Origin: Glycine soja | Lineage: Eukaryota; Streptophyta; Magnoliopsida; Fabales; Fabaceae | Reading direction: 5' to 3' | DNA length: 64,000 nucleotides | Assembly: GCF_004193775.1 (NCBI RefSeq) | Contig: NC_041011.1 | Location: 40,245,167 to 40,309,166 of the forward strand | Notes under the pieces: model-generated | Told to the model about the DNA's origin: nothing | Database searches by the model: none | What the model saw: the letters and a program-made list of their open reading frames with translations, nothing else | Program-made: the position numbers and the translations under genes | In this document: positions 34,882-48,650 of the stretch, in pieces | Numbering within the stretch: position 1 is the stretch's first letter | Layout: each line of letters begins with the position of its first letter

Positions 34882-37800
34882 TGCTTATATCCCAACATGA
34901 TAGGTGATGTGCGAATAAAACGTGAATTCTGCTTCATTACGTACATAAGTGAATGAAGCTACAAGACCAAGGTTAGGTATATATATGTCACTGTTGCTGC
35001 TGGAATCTTACAATTACCGTCGTCACACTCACATCCTTATTCTTCACATTTTCTTTGTTCCCATGAAACAAAATACAGTCATGTGATGTTTAATTTTATC
35101 GAAAAGGAAAACCTCATTTTTTAACTGCATCATAAATGGCAAAACCTTCAGTATCCATTCCTACCAGAATGCAAAAATTTAAAATGCATAAGGTAAAGAG
35201 AGGGGGAAAAGAAGGAGGCAAGCACTAGAAGGAGGAAAATAAGGTAGTATTAAAGAATAGACACATCTAAAAGACACCAAGAGCATGATCATATACCAAA
35301 TAATAAACATATCACATGAACTCCAAGCTGGAAGGGATTCAAAGCTTAGATTAATTCAGGAAAGACAGAACACGAGAGCATGCGCCGATGGAATTAATGT
35401 GTTGCATGTAACTAAATTAAGGATGCCTTGCATGATAAGGATACAATTGATTTATTTTTATATGTAGAAATCAAAAACAGATATGAAAGATTCATAACAA
35501 CTCAATGTACTTTGTTAAATCAACTGAACTAGATCTCTCATATTTATAAATTATGCTAACTTGATTTGTTAACTTTTGAGATTGCTGTTTTTTTTTTTCT
35601 TTCTAGATTCTTTTGTTGTTTTGCCACTGGTCAGCAGGTGCTTATATATTGGTTGCACTTCTTCGCCAATGCCTCTTATATTTAATATTGTGATATATTT
35701 CTTTTACTTATAAAAAATATTCGTTATATATTAAATTTATTGCATGTGTTTTTGTTAGAAGAAATTTATTGCATATGTTATGCATGTGACTTTAAAATTT
35801 CTTTACTAAATCATTTTTTTTTGCTCCATTAAGTCAAAATTTTGTCACCCCTTCATATGGTCAAAGTAATTTTGATTTATAAATTCATGGAGAGCTTGAT
35901 TTAAGGTACAGGAGTAAAGAGAAGTAATAAACTAGAAATTTAACAGTTTTTTAGTTTTTAGGGTATATTAGAAAAATCCTCTAAAAAAAGGGTATTTTAG
36001 AAAAATAAATATAAAAGTAGTTAAAGAGAAGTGACAATAGGCATTTCCTGTATATCTGTTTGAACTCATTGCTAGAGCCTAGAGACGAGCAAAAGATTTT
36101 CAGATATTGACAATATAAGTACCAGGAGAGGAATCAGAAAAATAGCACCCACGTCTATGAGTAAGCAACTAGGATTTGATTCCCTTGAAGAGCAAAGATT
36201 GGTACAAAAATAAAACAAACTGTTCACTACAACTAAGCCTCTACCTAACATATCAAGCAAACGAATCCCAGAAAGTGAATTACACAGCTAATTCCAAAAT
36301 GTGTCAATATTATATGAATATATGATGACCCAAGGCCAATGATTTGGTAAGGCAAGTAATAAAAATTATCGAATTATTAGCCCGCCATATTAACAATTTC
36401 AGAGCTTTAGCCTGGTCCCCCATTTCCATGACCGATAGAATCTCACCTCTTAGATGATTTTCCGAAAGCAAATAAATAAAAAGCCAATCGAAACCTTACT
36501 ACCTGCTTGGCATTTTTGAAAAAGATACCTTAATAATTTGTGGGGCCTTAATGTAAATCTAAACCTATGGTTGGGCAAGGTGGGCACTCTTACCTTTATA
36601 TTTTGGTCTGCATTAGAATTTGTGATATGATGGAACCCGTCCTTACCAAGTAACCAACAGCTAAGTATGGAAAAGGCGGGGATGTAACGATTTTAATTAC
36701 CAAATGAAAGAAGGGAAAAACTTAAATCAACTTATATACCCTTTTTATCCCACCAAGAAAATAAAATCTATCTATTCTTCTGCATTTATTTTTACCAATG
36801 ACTATATCTATCTGTATACATACTCTTCCAGCTTCTTTTCTTTACTCTGATTTTTATTCTGTTCAGTCCTATCTTCTCCATTTGATTGGTATCATTGGTT
36901 ACTACTTGCTAGACTAAACCTGATGGCCTGTAGCTGTAATTCAGTTTTATTTAGTGTGTGTTTGGTTTTTCCTTAATAGACCTTTGGGTCAACGTAACTA
37001 ATTTTTCCTTTCCCGGTTTCTTCTTCTTAATGTGTGTAATGACTTTTCATTGAATAATACCCAAACATACCCTTAATCAGTCCTTTAGAAAACAGAAGAA
37101 GCGAAGGAACACCACATAGGCAAATACGACGAAATAGAAAAACGAAATTCTATCCAAGAGTTACTGAACTTTCCTGGAAAAGCAAACTCGCAAAACCTTG
37201 TTTTTGTCATGCGATACAAAGAATTGAAATAAATTACCGAAAACTAAATATGTTCAGTCCGAATGCTCAACCCAAATAGGCCTAACAAACTTAACAATCC
37301 CTCATAACATAGTGTAACACATTTCACGGTGTTAAAAAATATTACTCACTCGTACATTTTTCATATTTAACTTGTCGGTTCGTTTTTCACTTCACTATTT
37401 TCACTTCCACCTTTAATTTTGAAATAAAAGTTACCTCAAACCAAAAAAATCACAAATCCTGGTGACATTCAAAGTTCAAACCCAGCAAGCACCACTTTAT
37501 TTTAGCATGCAAAACAAAGCACGAAGCTTTAGCTCCCCGCAGCAAAGCATTAACAAAAAGCAACAGGAAACTAATTTAATTTATCAAATCCCGGAATCTC
37601 CCAATCCCAATTTCCCACTTGGTTTGAATAGAAAAAGTGAAAAACCCAAATTCTTTTGATTAATAAAGCTACCCAAAAAAATGTGGCGGAATTAAAAAAA
37701 GAAAAGAAAAGAAATTCACATCATATGAGGGACTGAAATTTCTAGAATCGAAGACGAGAACATTAATGAGTCACTGATACCATTCACCAATACACGGACA

Positions 37801-38078
37801 CAGCCTCTGTCTTTTCCTCAACCACTCAGATTCAGAATCTGACTACCACAGAGCTTCACAGAATGGCCAAAACCAAAGTAGTAGTAAAAAGGGAAGCGAA
37901 AAAAAAACACTTTTTTTTTCTTCTTGTTACAGAAACATTCAAATCCAAAGAAACAACAGCAACCCGAAATGGATTACCACAAATGTTCGTGAATAATAAT
38001 AGTAACAAATTTATATAACAACAACAACAAAACACATTCCAATTCACATCCGAAAAAAAATAAATTAAATTAAAAAAT
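34882..38078. other. Intergenic DNA, no supported gene
   Basis: Sequence between the TIR element and the RALF gene. Short frames at 35285-35467, 36072-36260 and 37462-37659 have no family motif and are not joined by convincing splice signals. The 200-300 bp next to 38078 will include the RALF 3' UTR. Confidence 0.5.
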
Positions 38079-38432
38079 TCAGCTTCTGCACCTCGTAATG
38101 GCGCTGCAACCGCGGCTGTAAGGGTTGGCCTGGGCCCCGGGTCTGCAATTGTAGTAGGAAGCGCCGCGGCGAGAGCAGGGGACAGTGTTCCTCTGCAGCG
38201 CACCGTAGCTGATGTACTTGTTGGTGGCTAAGATGCGCCGGTTGATCTCCGAGTCCAATTCGTACTCTTCCCCTCCCAGGCACTCAGCAATGGATCCTTT
38301 GCACGTGGAAGCCCATCCCATTCCCAAGTGGTGGTCCCTGCCACCGCCCACGGCTGTCGGCCACCGACTCATCGCCACCAATACGGTGGCGGCGGAGATC
38401 AACATCATAGCTAAGGAACACGACTTCGCCAT
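38079..38432 (-). CDS. RALF: Rapid alkalinization factor (RALF) precursor
   Basis: Secreted peptide hormone precursor; mature RALFs bind FERONIA-type receptor kinases and LRX or LLG partners in the wall and raise apoplastic pH. The frame is intronless, 117 residues, as usual for the family. Residues 1 to about 25 are a hydrophobic signal peptide (LAMMLISAATVLVAM). The propeptide has an acidic part followed by the subtilase site RRIL at 65-68. The mature peptide would be residues 69-117 (49 residues), with YISYGALQRN at 73-82, the receptor-binding YISY motif included, and four cysteines at 86, 96, 109 and 115, which form two disulfides. The layout fits the RALF1/RALF23/RALF33 clade. G+C content is high compared with the flanks. 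No frameshift or lost residue. Confidence 0.96.
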   Translation of the reverse strand: MAKSCSLAMMLISAATVLVAMSRWPTAVGGGRDHHLGMGWASTCKGSIAECLGGEEYELDSEINRRILATNKYISYGALQRNTVPCSRRGASYYNCRPGAQANPYSRGCSAITRCRS

Positions 38433-38954
38433 TGCTCAGACCTCAATTCGGAAATGTGTTGTTGTTGTTTTTCTTTTTTTTCTATTTTCCAAATGAAATG
38501 AATTCAGCTCAAGGATGAATGGCTGCAGCTAGCTGCGAGTTTAAAACTTGAAGCCTCTCTCTGCTTTTTGATAAAAGGACACTCTATTATGATTTATTTA
38601 CGTTTCTGCCATTCGGATTTAATATTTATTTAGTGGACCAAAGAGGAAATACAGGAGGGTGAAGACGAGAGAGACGTGTGGAGCATCAACAAGTGTGTGT
38701 GTGCGTCTTATTTGTATTTTTCTTTTCAAAGGAGAGGGTGTGATTCATTAAGGCATAATCCCTATGTTTATTTCTTTCTTGTTTTTTATAAAATTGAGAA
38801 AAGGTTAATTATATTCTGCCAAGTTTACTATTTCTATGCCTGGGCTAGTTAGTAGTTTCCACTTTACATTTTACAATAGTAGCTAGCAGAACACTAGAAA
38901 ATCGCTAGCTATTAGTATTAGTATATCATAGGACTCTTCTATACATTATATATA

Positions 38955-39180
38955 TCAAACTTTCAACTTAACTTTTATCGGTTACATTTATCCTTTTTGA
39001 GAGAGTTGACTCTTTAGAGTAAATCTTTTAGTAAATTATATAAACTCTAAGTAAATTTGATAAATTTTCTTTAAATTATCATCAAAACGAATTAACAAGT
39101 TAAAAAAATTAAATTAAAATATAAGTTATTTTGAATTATTTTATATTTATTTAAAATAGACTTTTATAAATCCCAATCAA
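38955..39180 (+). mobile_element. Dispersed TIR element, partial copy C
   Basis: Starts TATCAAACTTTCAA and follows copy A through AGTAAATT, AAACTCTAAGTAAA, AACAAGTTAAAAAAATTA and AAATATAAGT before the match is lost. It is a 5' fragment of the family seen complete at 34337 and 48651, about 520 bp downstream of the RALF start codon. Confidence 0.5.
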
Positions 39181-42100
39181 GTTTAATAACATATTACATC
39201 CACCTACTACTGGCTTAAATTTTCCATTGTCTGTCTTCATAGATTGTGTGTGTGACTTCCCAACACGTCGAAGAAGTATTTTAATGAGTGTGATCAAGGC
39301 GAGGTCATTGACAAGGAAGCGTGAGAAACAGCTTACATTGTAATTGTATGGTGGATAACAACTATATTTCCATATATTAAGGATTTAAATAATAATAAAA
39401 AAAAACAAAAGAAAAAAAAATACGGAGAGAGAGTAACTATTAGTACTTGATGAAATACGGGGCAAGTTTGAAAGGCGGATGATAAAACACAAAGTCAAGT
39501 GAAGGAAAATGAATTAAACTATTTTTTTTTAGATTAGGTCATTTAGGTGTACAACATATAAATTTGCATGTTCCTTGTACAAGACTATTAATTTAAAATT
39601 TAAGTTGTTCTATTACACCTGCATAAATGTTGGCAAAGATGAAAGATAACAAATTTATAAGAAATTATTTTGAAAAAAATTCTCATTTATAAGAATCTTT
39701 TATAATGATTGATTGCATTAATTATTTTCTAACTAAAATATATTTAATAATAAGATTGATTGTATTAATTATTTTTTAACCAAAATATTTTTAATAATAA
39801 TACTACTAAATCCTATGAATTGTTTGTTTCTCTCTTTTACGAAGATTGGAAAATGGATCGGTTTAAATTTAAAAATTAAATTTTACTATTATTATTTTCT
39901 TTCGATGCATTAATTATTTAAGGGTAAATTAGGGTTATAATTATAAATAAATTTAATGCTAATTTGTTAAGTTAATCAATTTCCTTAATAATCATAAATG
40001 AAACATCTTATAAAAAAGTATGAAGAGAATATATATATAAAAAATATTGCGCTAAAAAAATCATACAATTTGAACAACCCAAAAAAATTGTTTAGTGCAA
40101 ATATAAAAAAGTAATAACTCCTAATGAAAATTATTTGAAAGACAGTTCAATGAAGAATGTAGTGACATTTTTATGTTATTAGTGTATTCTACTTAAATTT
40201 TCATAACATGGGCAATTTTTTTCTTGTAAAGTGATATAAATAAATTTTTCAGCCATGTTTTTTCCACAAAATTTCCTGGAAGTAAAAGATCAAAGAAAAA
40301 TGTAGTGAAGTGGACATTGAAAATTGGGTCTTCCTAACCTCAAATGACTACATGGATTAAGAGGGTGGACACATTATTTTATAACATAATTATGCTTACA
40401 GATTGCCAATCCGTATGCGACAATTTATATTAAGCTTACAGATTCATATTCATAATTTATATCAGTTTTATGGAAGGATAATATTGGAATAATTCATCTT
40501 GTGTTGGGTGTACCAACAATTTGCCAGCTGCACAAAATAATGCTCGGAACAATAACTTGGATTAAGACTTAAGAGGAGACTCAAGACAAAAAGCCCTATT
40601 TTGAAATGAGCTACTTCTGGACTCAAAAATATAAAATAAAATAGAGCTACTCAAGCAAGGCTATTACTTCCTGCATATACCAATTGCTTTCTGCACTTCC
40701 TCTTTGTTTTTCAGAATGACCAATTCAAAATGTAAAATTATATTGTAGAATGTACTCCCTTTTCTAATTTCCGAAATGACTAATCCAAAAAGGTAAAAAA
40801 AAAAATATTTCAAAGAGTGTAAGAAGCTATAATTTTCTTCTTTGAGTCTTGCTAACTAGTACCTAAGAATACAAATTAAGTAACCAAAAAGAAAAAAATA
40901 TTTACCGTGTAAAATATTGAAAAATGTAAAAAAAAACTTCTGGAAAAAACAATTTAGCAAATTTCAAAAAAATCTTTTTCATTTTAATTTTTTAACCAAT
41001 ATTTTAAGAATACACGTTAGCATTTGCCTTCTTCCTTCCTTGGTGTCCAAACTGAAACAATGGACTACTCAATTTTCAACTAAGGAGGCTTTTCCAAGGA
41101 CCGAAACCTCTTCTAATGAATAATGATAAGGGAAAAGAAAAAACTTCAAATGCCTCTGTTTAAAAGTTGTGTAAGCTGACATTTACACTTGAAATCTAAC
41201 ATTATCTTCTAATAAGGTTTCAATGTGTGAACGGTCTTGTGAGGCTTATATAAGAAGGGAGATTTAATCTTGAATAAAAGGAATCAGATTCCTCTATGGA
41301 AAAATGATATGACGAGAGAGAATATGCAAATTGGCCAGCATAAATAAAATCAGGAGCCTGATTGACTAACCGCTATCTTTAAAATATTTGTTACTAAGCT
41401 TTCTCGTCATTGTTATTCGATTATTCCATAAGGTTTCCCAGAGTATTCCATTCAGACATTTTTTTAAAAAAGGACCAGATGTGACTGTGATTAACTTATT
41501 TTTACGTATATAAATTTACTAATTAAAATGCTTCAGAGGTTTGAGCCAATTAAGAAGTGATTTTTATAACCAAATAAGTTTGGCAGAGACCCAGTTTCTC
41601 AATATCTCCCGTAAAGTAAAGGATATGATGCTATGCTACCCGTTCAGCCTGAAAGAATGACGAATTTTTTGAATAGTTAATTGATTTCTTAAACACTAAA
41701 ACACGTGATCTTATTGTGGCAGCAAATTAAAATTCAAAAAAGAGGAAATGCTATTTCATCTATTGGACAACCGATGTGCAATTTAATATCTTTCATCACA
41801 ATAATTTGAAATAGTTAAACAAATTTTAAATTGTTTCTCGCCGACCTTATAAATCTGAATTCTTGCATATACATGGTTTCCTCTCACGAAAGAATAAGAA
41901 TAGATTGGTGAAAATTCTCTTCAGTTAAAAATAATCTCCGAATGTCCAATAAGCCTCTCAAGTTGACGACAGAATCAAAGCCAGAAAAAGCTAATTTCCA
42001 GAGAGTTGTGGAAGACATCAATGGTTTGAGTGATTTCAATTGATATGTGAAAAAAATAATATTCCTGATAAAAGTTATATCCACAAATACACCTCCAAAA

Positions 42101-43860
42101 AAAGGTGGTGTTCGTCCCCATGCCAACACGCCAGAGAATACGGGGATAATAATAATCACATCTAAACTGAAAAATATGCGTATAAATTGATGAATTAAAT
42201 AATGATTATTGTTATTATTATTATTTTGCTGATCAATTCTGATTTTTGTGACAACCTTTTAATTTAACTTTTCATGATCAAGCCGACAAGGAAAAGATAA
42301 AACCTTGATTTGCCCAAACTAAGCGCAAAGTGTAACTACACCCAAATACCTCAAAGGAAAAGAAGTCTTTCTCTTAGAAAGAGTTGCTTTAAATATCAAC
42401 GTGGAGTCTAGCTGCCCCACAAGCCTAACAAGATGAGTTGACAACAAATAGAGTTAATGAATAATCACCCAATAAATAAATTTATTTATTTTTTTTCCTT
42501 TAAAGATGTTGATATGTCTTCACAAACCACAAGGAGGTTTGCTTTCAAAGAAAGTCTACACAAGCCTTAATCAGTCACTCTCAAGAGACAGCTGAAAATT
42601 GCTAACTAGATATAGCATATGGGTAGCAAAGAAAGGCAAAATGCATTATGCAAAGCAACTACTAAAGTACCAATTAATTGTATTCAAAAAGAAACCTGTC
42701 CAACAAAGCTCATGTGTATATTTAACAAACATTTAAAGCAGAGACTCAAGAGTCTTTCCTGGAAGAGACAACAAAGCAAGACAGTTGTTTTCATTCTCCC
42801 ATGAAAGATGTAAATTCCACATCACAACACACTAAGCCTTTTTCCGGAGTTTGGTTTTAAGGCCCCCTCCAAATCCATACACTCAACCAAAATTCATATG
42901 TAAATATAAAAAAAAAAACACAATTTTTTTTTGTCTCAAATATATAAAAAAATCAACTAATTTTATCTTATTTAATAATATTATTTTAAAAATATTCTTC
43001 ATTTAATTAAGACATTAATTTCTGAGACTCTTTCTCTTTTTTATCTTTGATATCAAATTCTAATAAAAAATAAATTAAAAAAATATTTTTAATTAAAATT
43101 AATATAATTAAATATATTTAATTAACTTTTTAATTAGTGTGCCACTCTTTCTTTCTCATATTTAAGACTAAAAAGAAGTATCTACTAAAACATTAATTAT
43201 GGAAAAAGAAATGTTTACATAATTCGTTAAAATTTATTAAAAATCATTAATTTTGTTTCTTTCTTTTTATTTAAAAAAAATCTATCAAAATTAATACTTT
43301 TTAATCATCCATAAAAGAAAAAAATAGGAAAGAAAGCATCTTAACATTTGTCATTGTGGGAATACATGAAATTAACTTTTTTTAAAAACATTTAAAGCAT
43401 TTGAACAGCTGATTGTTTAAGACATGTCACGTCTCTTTTTGAGAAAGTTGTTCCGTTTGGCCCACATCACGCCACCTATAAAGGCTATAAACCAATAACC
43501 TTCTACCACTCGATGCCTAAGAAGCATATGATCCCTGCATAACAGTAAAGTGATACATATCCGAAGGCCAATAATGTTTCAATTCAACGTATTATTCTGT
43601 AGTTCTAGTGTGGTAAAAAGCAAGAACAACCACTGAACAAAAACCGGAGGCTCAGAAGTCAGACCCCATTAAAAAAAAAAAGAAATAGTTTTCTTTTTTC
43701 ATAAAAATAATAAAAAAAAAAGAAGCCTGTGATAATAATATTCTTGTATATCTCCAACTCTACAAGCATTACAAAATTACTCCATGCTCGTACAAGTCGT
43801 ATGTGGTAAAGCAGTTCAAAGAAATAATTGCGCGTAATGATGCATCACACACACTTACAT
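39181..43860. other. Intergenic A+T-rich DNA
   Basis: No gene supported. A 91-codon minus frame (41884-42159) has some Leu-rich composition but no signature or splice context. The end nearest 43860 will be the HIPP 3' UTR. Confidence 0.5.
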
Positions 43861-45181
43861 TTACATGACCGAGCACGCATTTGGATTTTCATCGCTGAAG
43901 AGCTCGAAGGAATCCGACGGCTGCGATGAAGCATACGATTCCCTTTCGTACGTGTACGGTGGTGGAGGCTCCATTTCGTTCCCTGGACGCACCACGTGGG
44001 CGTACGAATACGGTTGCGGAGAGGTGTAATACGCTGTACCGTAGCTGCTGCTAGGATGCGCCGTGTGATAACTCATGACCGTATGAACAGCAGGGGTAGT
44101 AGGAGGAGGAGGAGGAGGAGGAGGAGCATAGTAATGCGGTGGGTACTGACGGTAAATGTTATGATGACGTGGTGGACTCTCATTGGCTGGGCTTGAAAAT
44201 GGAAGCCATGGCCCATGAACATGTACATGACCTTGACCATGTGACTGGTTACCGGAAGAAGGTCCGGAACCATCGTTTGCTTTAGCGTGTTCAACAGTAA
44301 CAGTAGCAGCACCAGCACCTTCGTTGGCGTTGTTATTAGTACTCCCTTTCACGCTCGCCTTCTTTTTCTTCTTTTTCCCTGCACCACCGCCACCGGTACC
44401 GCCGGTTATATTCTCATTCCCGGTTGCTTCATTGTCGTTAGGAACTTGAACTGCGATGCTGACCTTCTCAGTTACCGGACCGGCCGGTGGTAGTACCACG
44501 GTCTGCCTGATCACCTCCGGCTTCGGCTCTTGAATCTGAACACCGGCTTTACCGGTCGCGCATCCTTCGCCGGGTTTGCTAACGTTAGCGTTAGTGCCTT
44601 GAGCAACAACGTTAACAGCTTGTTTATCGGTTTGGTTAATTCCTTGGCTGCTTTCTGGTTTGGGTTGCTTTTTCTTTTTGGAATCTGCTTTTAATTGAGG
44701 CCATAACTCAGCATGCTTCCCTGCCTTAGTCAATTTCCAAATCAACGTCTCGCTGTTAACGTTCCCCGTTACTACCACTTTGTGCTGCCTCAAATCAATG
44801 TCTATAGTGTGAACACCTGGATCATAGAAGAAAAGTTTTAAGCACATAAAAATGAAACCAAATGCGAAAAACAAAACGCTTTTAGGTTTTGGAGATGGTT
44901 ACGTTACCGTGAACGGCTTGAAGAATTTTCTGGACTTTCCTTTTGCAGCCTTGGCAGTGGATGGAGACTCTCAACACGACGGTCTGGGAGAGAGACAGAA
45001 GCGTATAACAAGTTCAGAACCTGTTGGAGAATACTCACTACTCGAGAGTTTTTAAGCAAATAAATAAAATGTTTTTTACCTTGTATGAGAGAGGTTCTGC
45101 TTCTACGTATACGTGGTGTTGTTGATGTTGTTGTTCTTCGGCTTCGTGAGGTTCCGCTGTTATTGTTTCTGTTGCAGCCAT
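43861..45181 (-). CDS. HIPP: Heavy-metal-associated isoprenylated plant protein (HIPP, 3 exons)
   Basis: Small metal-binding protein anchored to membranes through a lipidated C terminus; family roles include metal detoxification and stress or pathogen responses. Exons: 45080-45181, 44908-44983 and 43861-44816, giving 377 residues. The HMA fold covers about residues 35-95, with the metal site Cys44-Gln-Gly-Cys47 (SIHCQGC). A Lys-rich linker KKKKQPK follows, then a long low-complexity region with Gly runs, a second poly-Lys block (KKKKKK), His/Gly-rich and poly-Pro stretches, and Tyr/Pro-rich repeats. The protein ends CSVM (374-377), a CaaX box for prenylation. The N terminus is Gln/His-rich. 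The exact HIPP number cannot be assigned; the single HMA and long tail fit the larger HIPP clades. Confidence 0.93.
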
Positions 45182-45290
45182 CTAAAATTCAAAGACAGAA
45201 GCTATGGCAGAGGAAAACAGAAGAAGAGAAGAGAAAGGAGGAAGGCTTAAAAAGCAGAGAGTTTTGAAGGCTTTGAGGCATAAGAGAATA

Positions 45291-45297
45291 ATTTATA
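45291..45297 (-). promoter_or_regulatory. Candidate TATA box of the HIPP gene
   Basis: TATAAAT on the minus strand, 110 bp upstream of the HIPP start codon. The distance is normal for a plant gene, but the region is A+T-rich, so chance is possible. Confidence 0.4.
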
Positions 45298-45299
45298 AT

Positions 45300-48200
45300 T
45301 TAAAAGAAAAAAAGTGAAGGCTTTCATAAAAAGAAGAACCTGTATCGGGAAAAAAGAATCTCAAAACATATCGTGGCTCTATGTATACGTAATTGAATAT
45401 CAGTCGTTCAATTTTTATTTTTTTTATACAGAATTTTCATTTTTGTAGTGGACGTATTTGATGCCGTTTCTGCTTTCTTTCTTTTTTTTTTTTTTCGTCT
45501 TTTGCCAATCCTTTTGAACGGATTTTTTTCCTTCCTTCCTTAGCCTTCCTTTTCCATTGCATCATATATTCATAAAACAACTGCATGCATTTTGTTTTGT
45601 TTAATAAAATAAACTACTGTTTGACATGTTTTATTTTCAAGAATTTCGAGGATATATTCTTATAAGTTATGATAATGGTAAGGTTTAACTGTATTTTTGC
45701 TATCAAACCTTTATTTAAGTGTCATTCTTGTTTTCTTAATTTTTAGTATTCATAGTTTTTAAGTATTGGAATTTTATTCAACAAAAATAGAAAGAATCGA
45801 AATTAAAATTTTCACCTAAATTTAATTGAATGCAATTAAAGTGTGACTTATTGTTCCATTCCATTATATAAATCGATGAAAATGTAAATAAAAAAAGTTG
45901 AATTAAGCAAAAAATATGTTTAAAATGTAAAGAAAGTCTAATTTGGCTTTATTATCATCAATATTATTATTAAAATATTTACGTGTTATATAATTTTAAA
46001 TCTAATTATATGTTTTATTCCTTTAGTTTAAATTCATGTAATTTAAGTCTCTTATTTTTTTTCAAACCAATTAAGTACCTCTATTATCAATATTAAGCAA
46101 ATTTAATCTTAATTTTTTTACTTAAAACTTTCAAATTCTCCTTTTCTCACTATTAAATCAATTAAATTGTATTATACTCAAAACCCACCAACCAAAACTT
46201 CAAAATTAATCCAAATTAAATATAGAAATCTGAAATTTTCTATTCTTTAAATTCTTATCTTACATCTTAAAAACTTTCAGATTTTATCACGTTCTTACTA
46301 AATCTTTTGTACTTCTGAACTTTTAACATACTTCCATATCTCATATTTACCAATTATAATAATCTTTGTTAGCAGTTTGGATTCTATATTACTCCCTCGT
46401 ATAATAATATTATCACAACCTAAAAAGACTCTCAAGATTAAGTTTGTAAAAAAACTCTTTCATTTATTTTTAAATCAAATTAATTGATCTATTATCACTC
46501 CTAGAATTATTTAATTTAAACTCTTTAGTATTAATTTAAATGATATATATTTTTTAGAAGAAAAAGAGAAACAATATTAAATTTAAATGATAATTAATGA
46601 TAAATCAATACTGAAAATGAGATGTGTAAAAGTGAAAAGCCTATATATAAGACTCTGTGGTTTATATTCATATAGGAAATTAGATTGATAAAGCAGATGT
46701 GGTCATCAAAGAAGCTTCACCATTAGCCTGATATAACCATCTGCATCTGCTTTCACTGCCTTTGGTTATTAATATCTATCTCCACCGCCTGCCAAAGATA
46801 GAAAGAGGAATCACGTCTTTAATAGTAAACCAATGAATACTTGAAATATGCATTTCATAAAATCCAGTATCAAGTAGTTTTAATTTTGTTCTCCAATCGA
46901 AAAAGACTTCAAGAATTTTATGATTCGCATTTTAATTTTTTTCCTAGATTAAATATTATAGTTGTCCTCTAACTCACTAATCTCGTTAGTAACCTGTATT
47001 ATAGGTGTCCTCCAACTCACCAATCTCCCTATTAATGCATGATTGTCCTTAATCCAAATTCTTTTTTACTCAGAAAGAATTAAACACAAATTCTCCAAAA
47101 AAGACTATATTTGGATTTCCAGTGGCATATCCAACCTCAGCCCGGAGAAAACACCATCTTGCTTGCTTCTGTCTTGAATCGTGTGCTACAATAAATTCAT
47201 CGAAAATTCAAAAAATTAAATAGATAGTTCTTTGTATGTGAACGCACTAAAACTATTATACCAACTCTAAGGTTTATTCGGATTCACATTTGAGACAACA
47301 GTAGCGTTTCTAGTTTCTACGTCAGAATAATTTAGCATGCATATCTCATGATTAGATAGATTTTTCATATGAAACCAATTACCCAGTATAGCATATTGAT
47401 ATTTACATAACAAAAATAAAATTTATAAGTTTCTTCAAAATTTGGATAAAATATGTTAAACTAATTTGTTGAGATAAAATTTATTAAAAATATAAAAATT
47501 AAAGGTAAAAAATGTAATCAAGTTTTTTAGAGAAAAAAAATACTATATATACAGGACCATCCAATGATACATAATTAGAAGGGATTGAACAATACCGGGG
47601 TATTTCCCCTCATTTAAAAAAAAAAATATTTTGACAATAATATGTTGTTTTTTTCATTAACTATGACAATAAGTTGTTATTTACTAGTAAGTTTTAAGTT
47701 TTAATATTTTTAACTTATTTTCAGAACCCATTTATTTTTAATTTCCTTTGAGTTAGGATGAAACTACAAAGATAAATTGTCAGTGCGCGAGTATGATGTG
47801 CTCAATCCTTCCCTTATTATTATTATTTTTATTTTCGTATAAATTTGTTGTAAAGTTTACTATCATTTTCCTCTTAAAATAGTTAATTACAAAATAAATC
47901 TTATTTAAAATAAGAGATATTATATTATATCTACCACTCCAACTTTCAATATCATAAAGTATCTTTGAGTTGTCTAGTGGGATCTCTATCACACCTTTTT
48001 ATTTAATATTCTAAAATTTAAACAATAAGAAATATATATATAAAAAAATTACACTGTAAAAAGCACTTTTTTTATTTGCTTCGTGACAAGGGAAAATTTG
48101 AAATGCCAACTAATGAAAAGAAGAATATTTATTTCTTATAAAATGTTAAGTCTCAAAATAACAATAAGCGTTTCCACCTTTTTTTCTATCCCTCTTTTTA

Positions 48201-48650
48201 TTGCATCTTTTACTTTGTATTTGCTTTTTTCCTTTTTATATATATCTCTTATATTTATATATTAAGGTTTAAATCACTCATTTTCTGCCCAAAAAAGAAA
48301 GAAAGATGAGAGAAAAGAAGATTTTTCAATACATATTGTACTGACCAACCAAGATATAATGGATACCAACCATTCACGTAAATACATAAGTATACTGTAG
48401 ATAATTCGTCTTCTAATTACACATTATTTTGATCATTCATATTAACTTGAGCATTGAACAGGAGAACACTTCAATCCGGTATATATGAAGACATATAAAA
48501 ATATGTATAAAATAAAATAAAATAACAAATAAAACTATAAAAGGAGCAAAAGGCAACACTGTACTTGAAGGTGACTATTTATATATATAAATAAAAAAGA
48601 ACACAATTTATTTCTTTTACTTTTTTACACCACTTTAATTTATATATATG
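45300..48650. other. Intergenic A+T-rich DNA
   Basis: No supported gene. A TATATATAAG-like box near 46641 precedes an imperfect foldback at about 46691-46752 (arms AAAGCAGATG and CATCTGCTTT), which matches no small RNA that I know. Confidence 0.5.

Noticed and set aside
41884..42159. 91-codon minus-strand frame with Leu-rich composition
   Set aside because: No regular LRR spacing, no known motif and no splice partner.
43996..44196. Arg-rich plus-strand frame
   Set aside because: Antisense of the HIPP poly-Pro and Tyr-rich region; its Arg run comes from the GGA repeat that encodes poly-Pro on the other strand.
46691..46752. Foldback with arms AAAGCAGATG and CATCTGCTTT downstream of a TATA-like box, as a possible microRNA precursor
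   Set aside because: Only about 10 bp pair perfectly, the arms need a 4-5-nt bulge to extend, and no known plant miRNA sequence is present.
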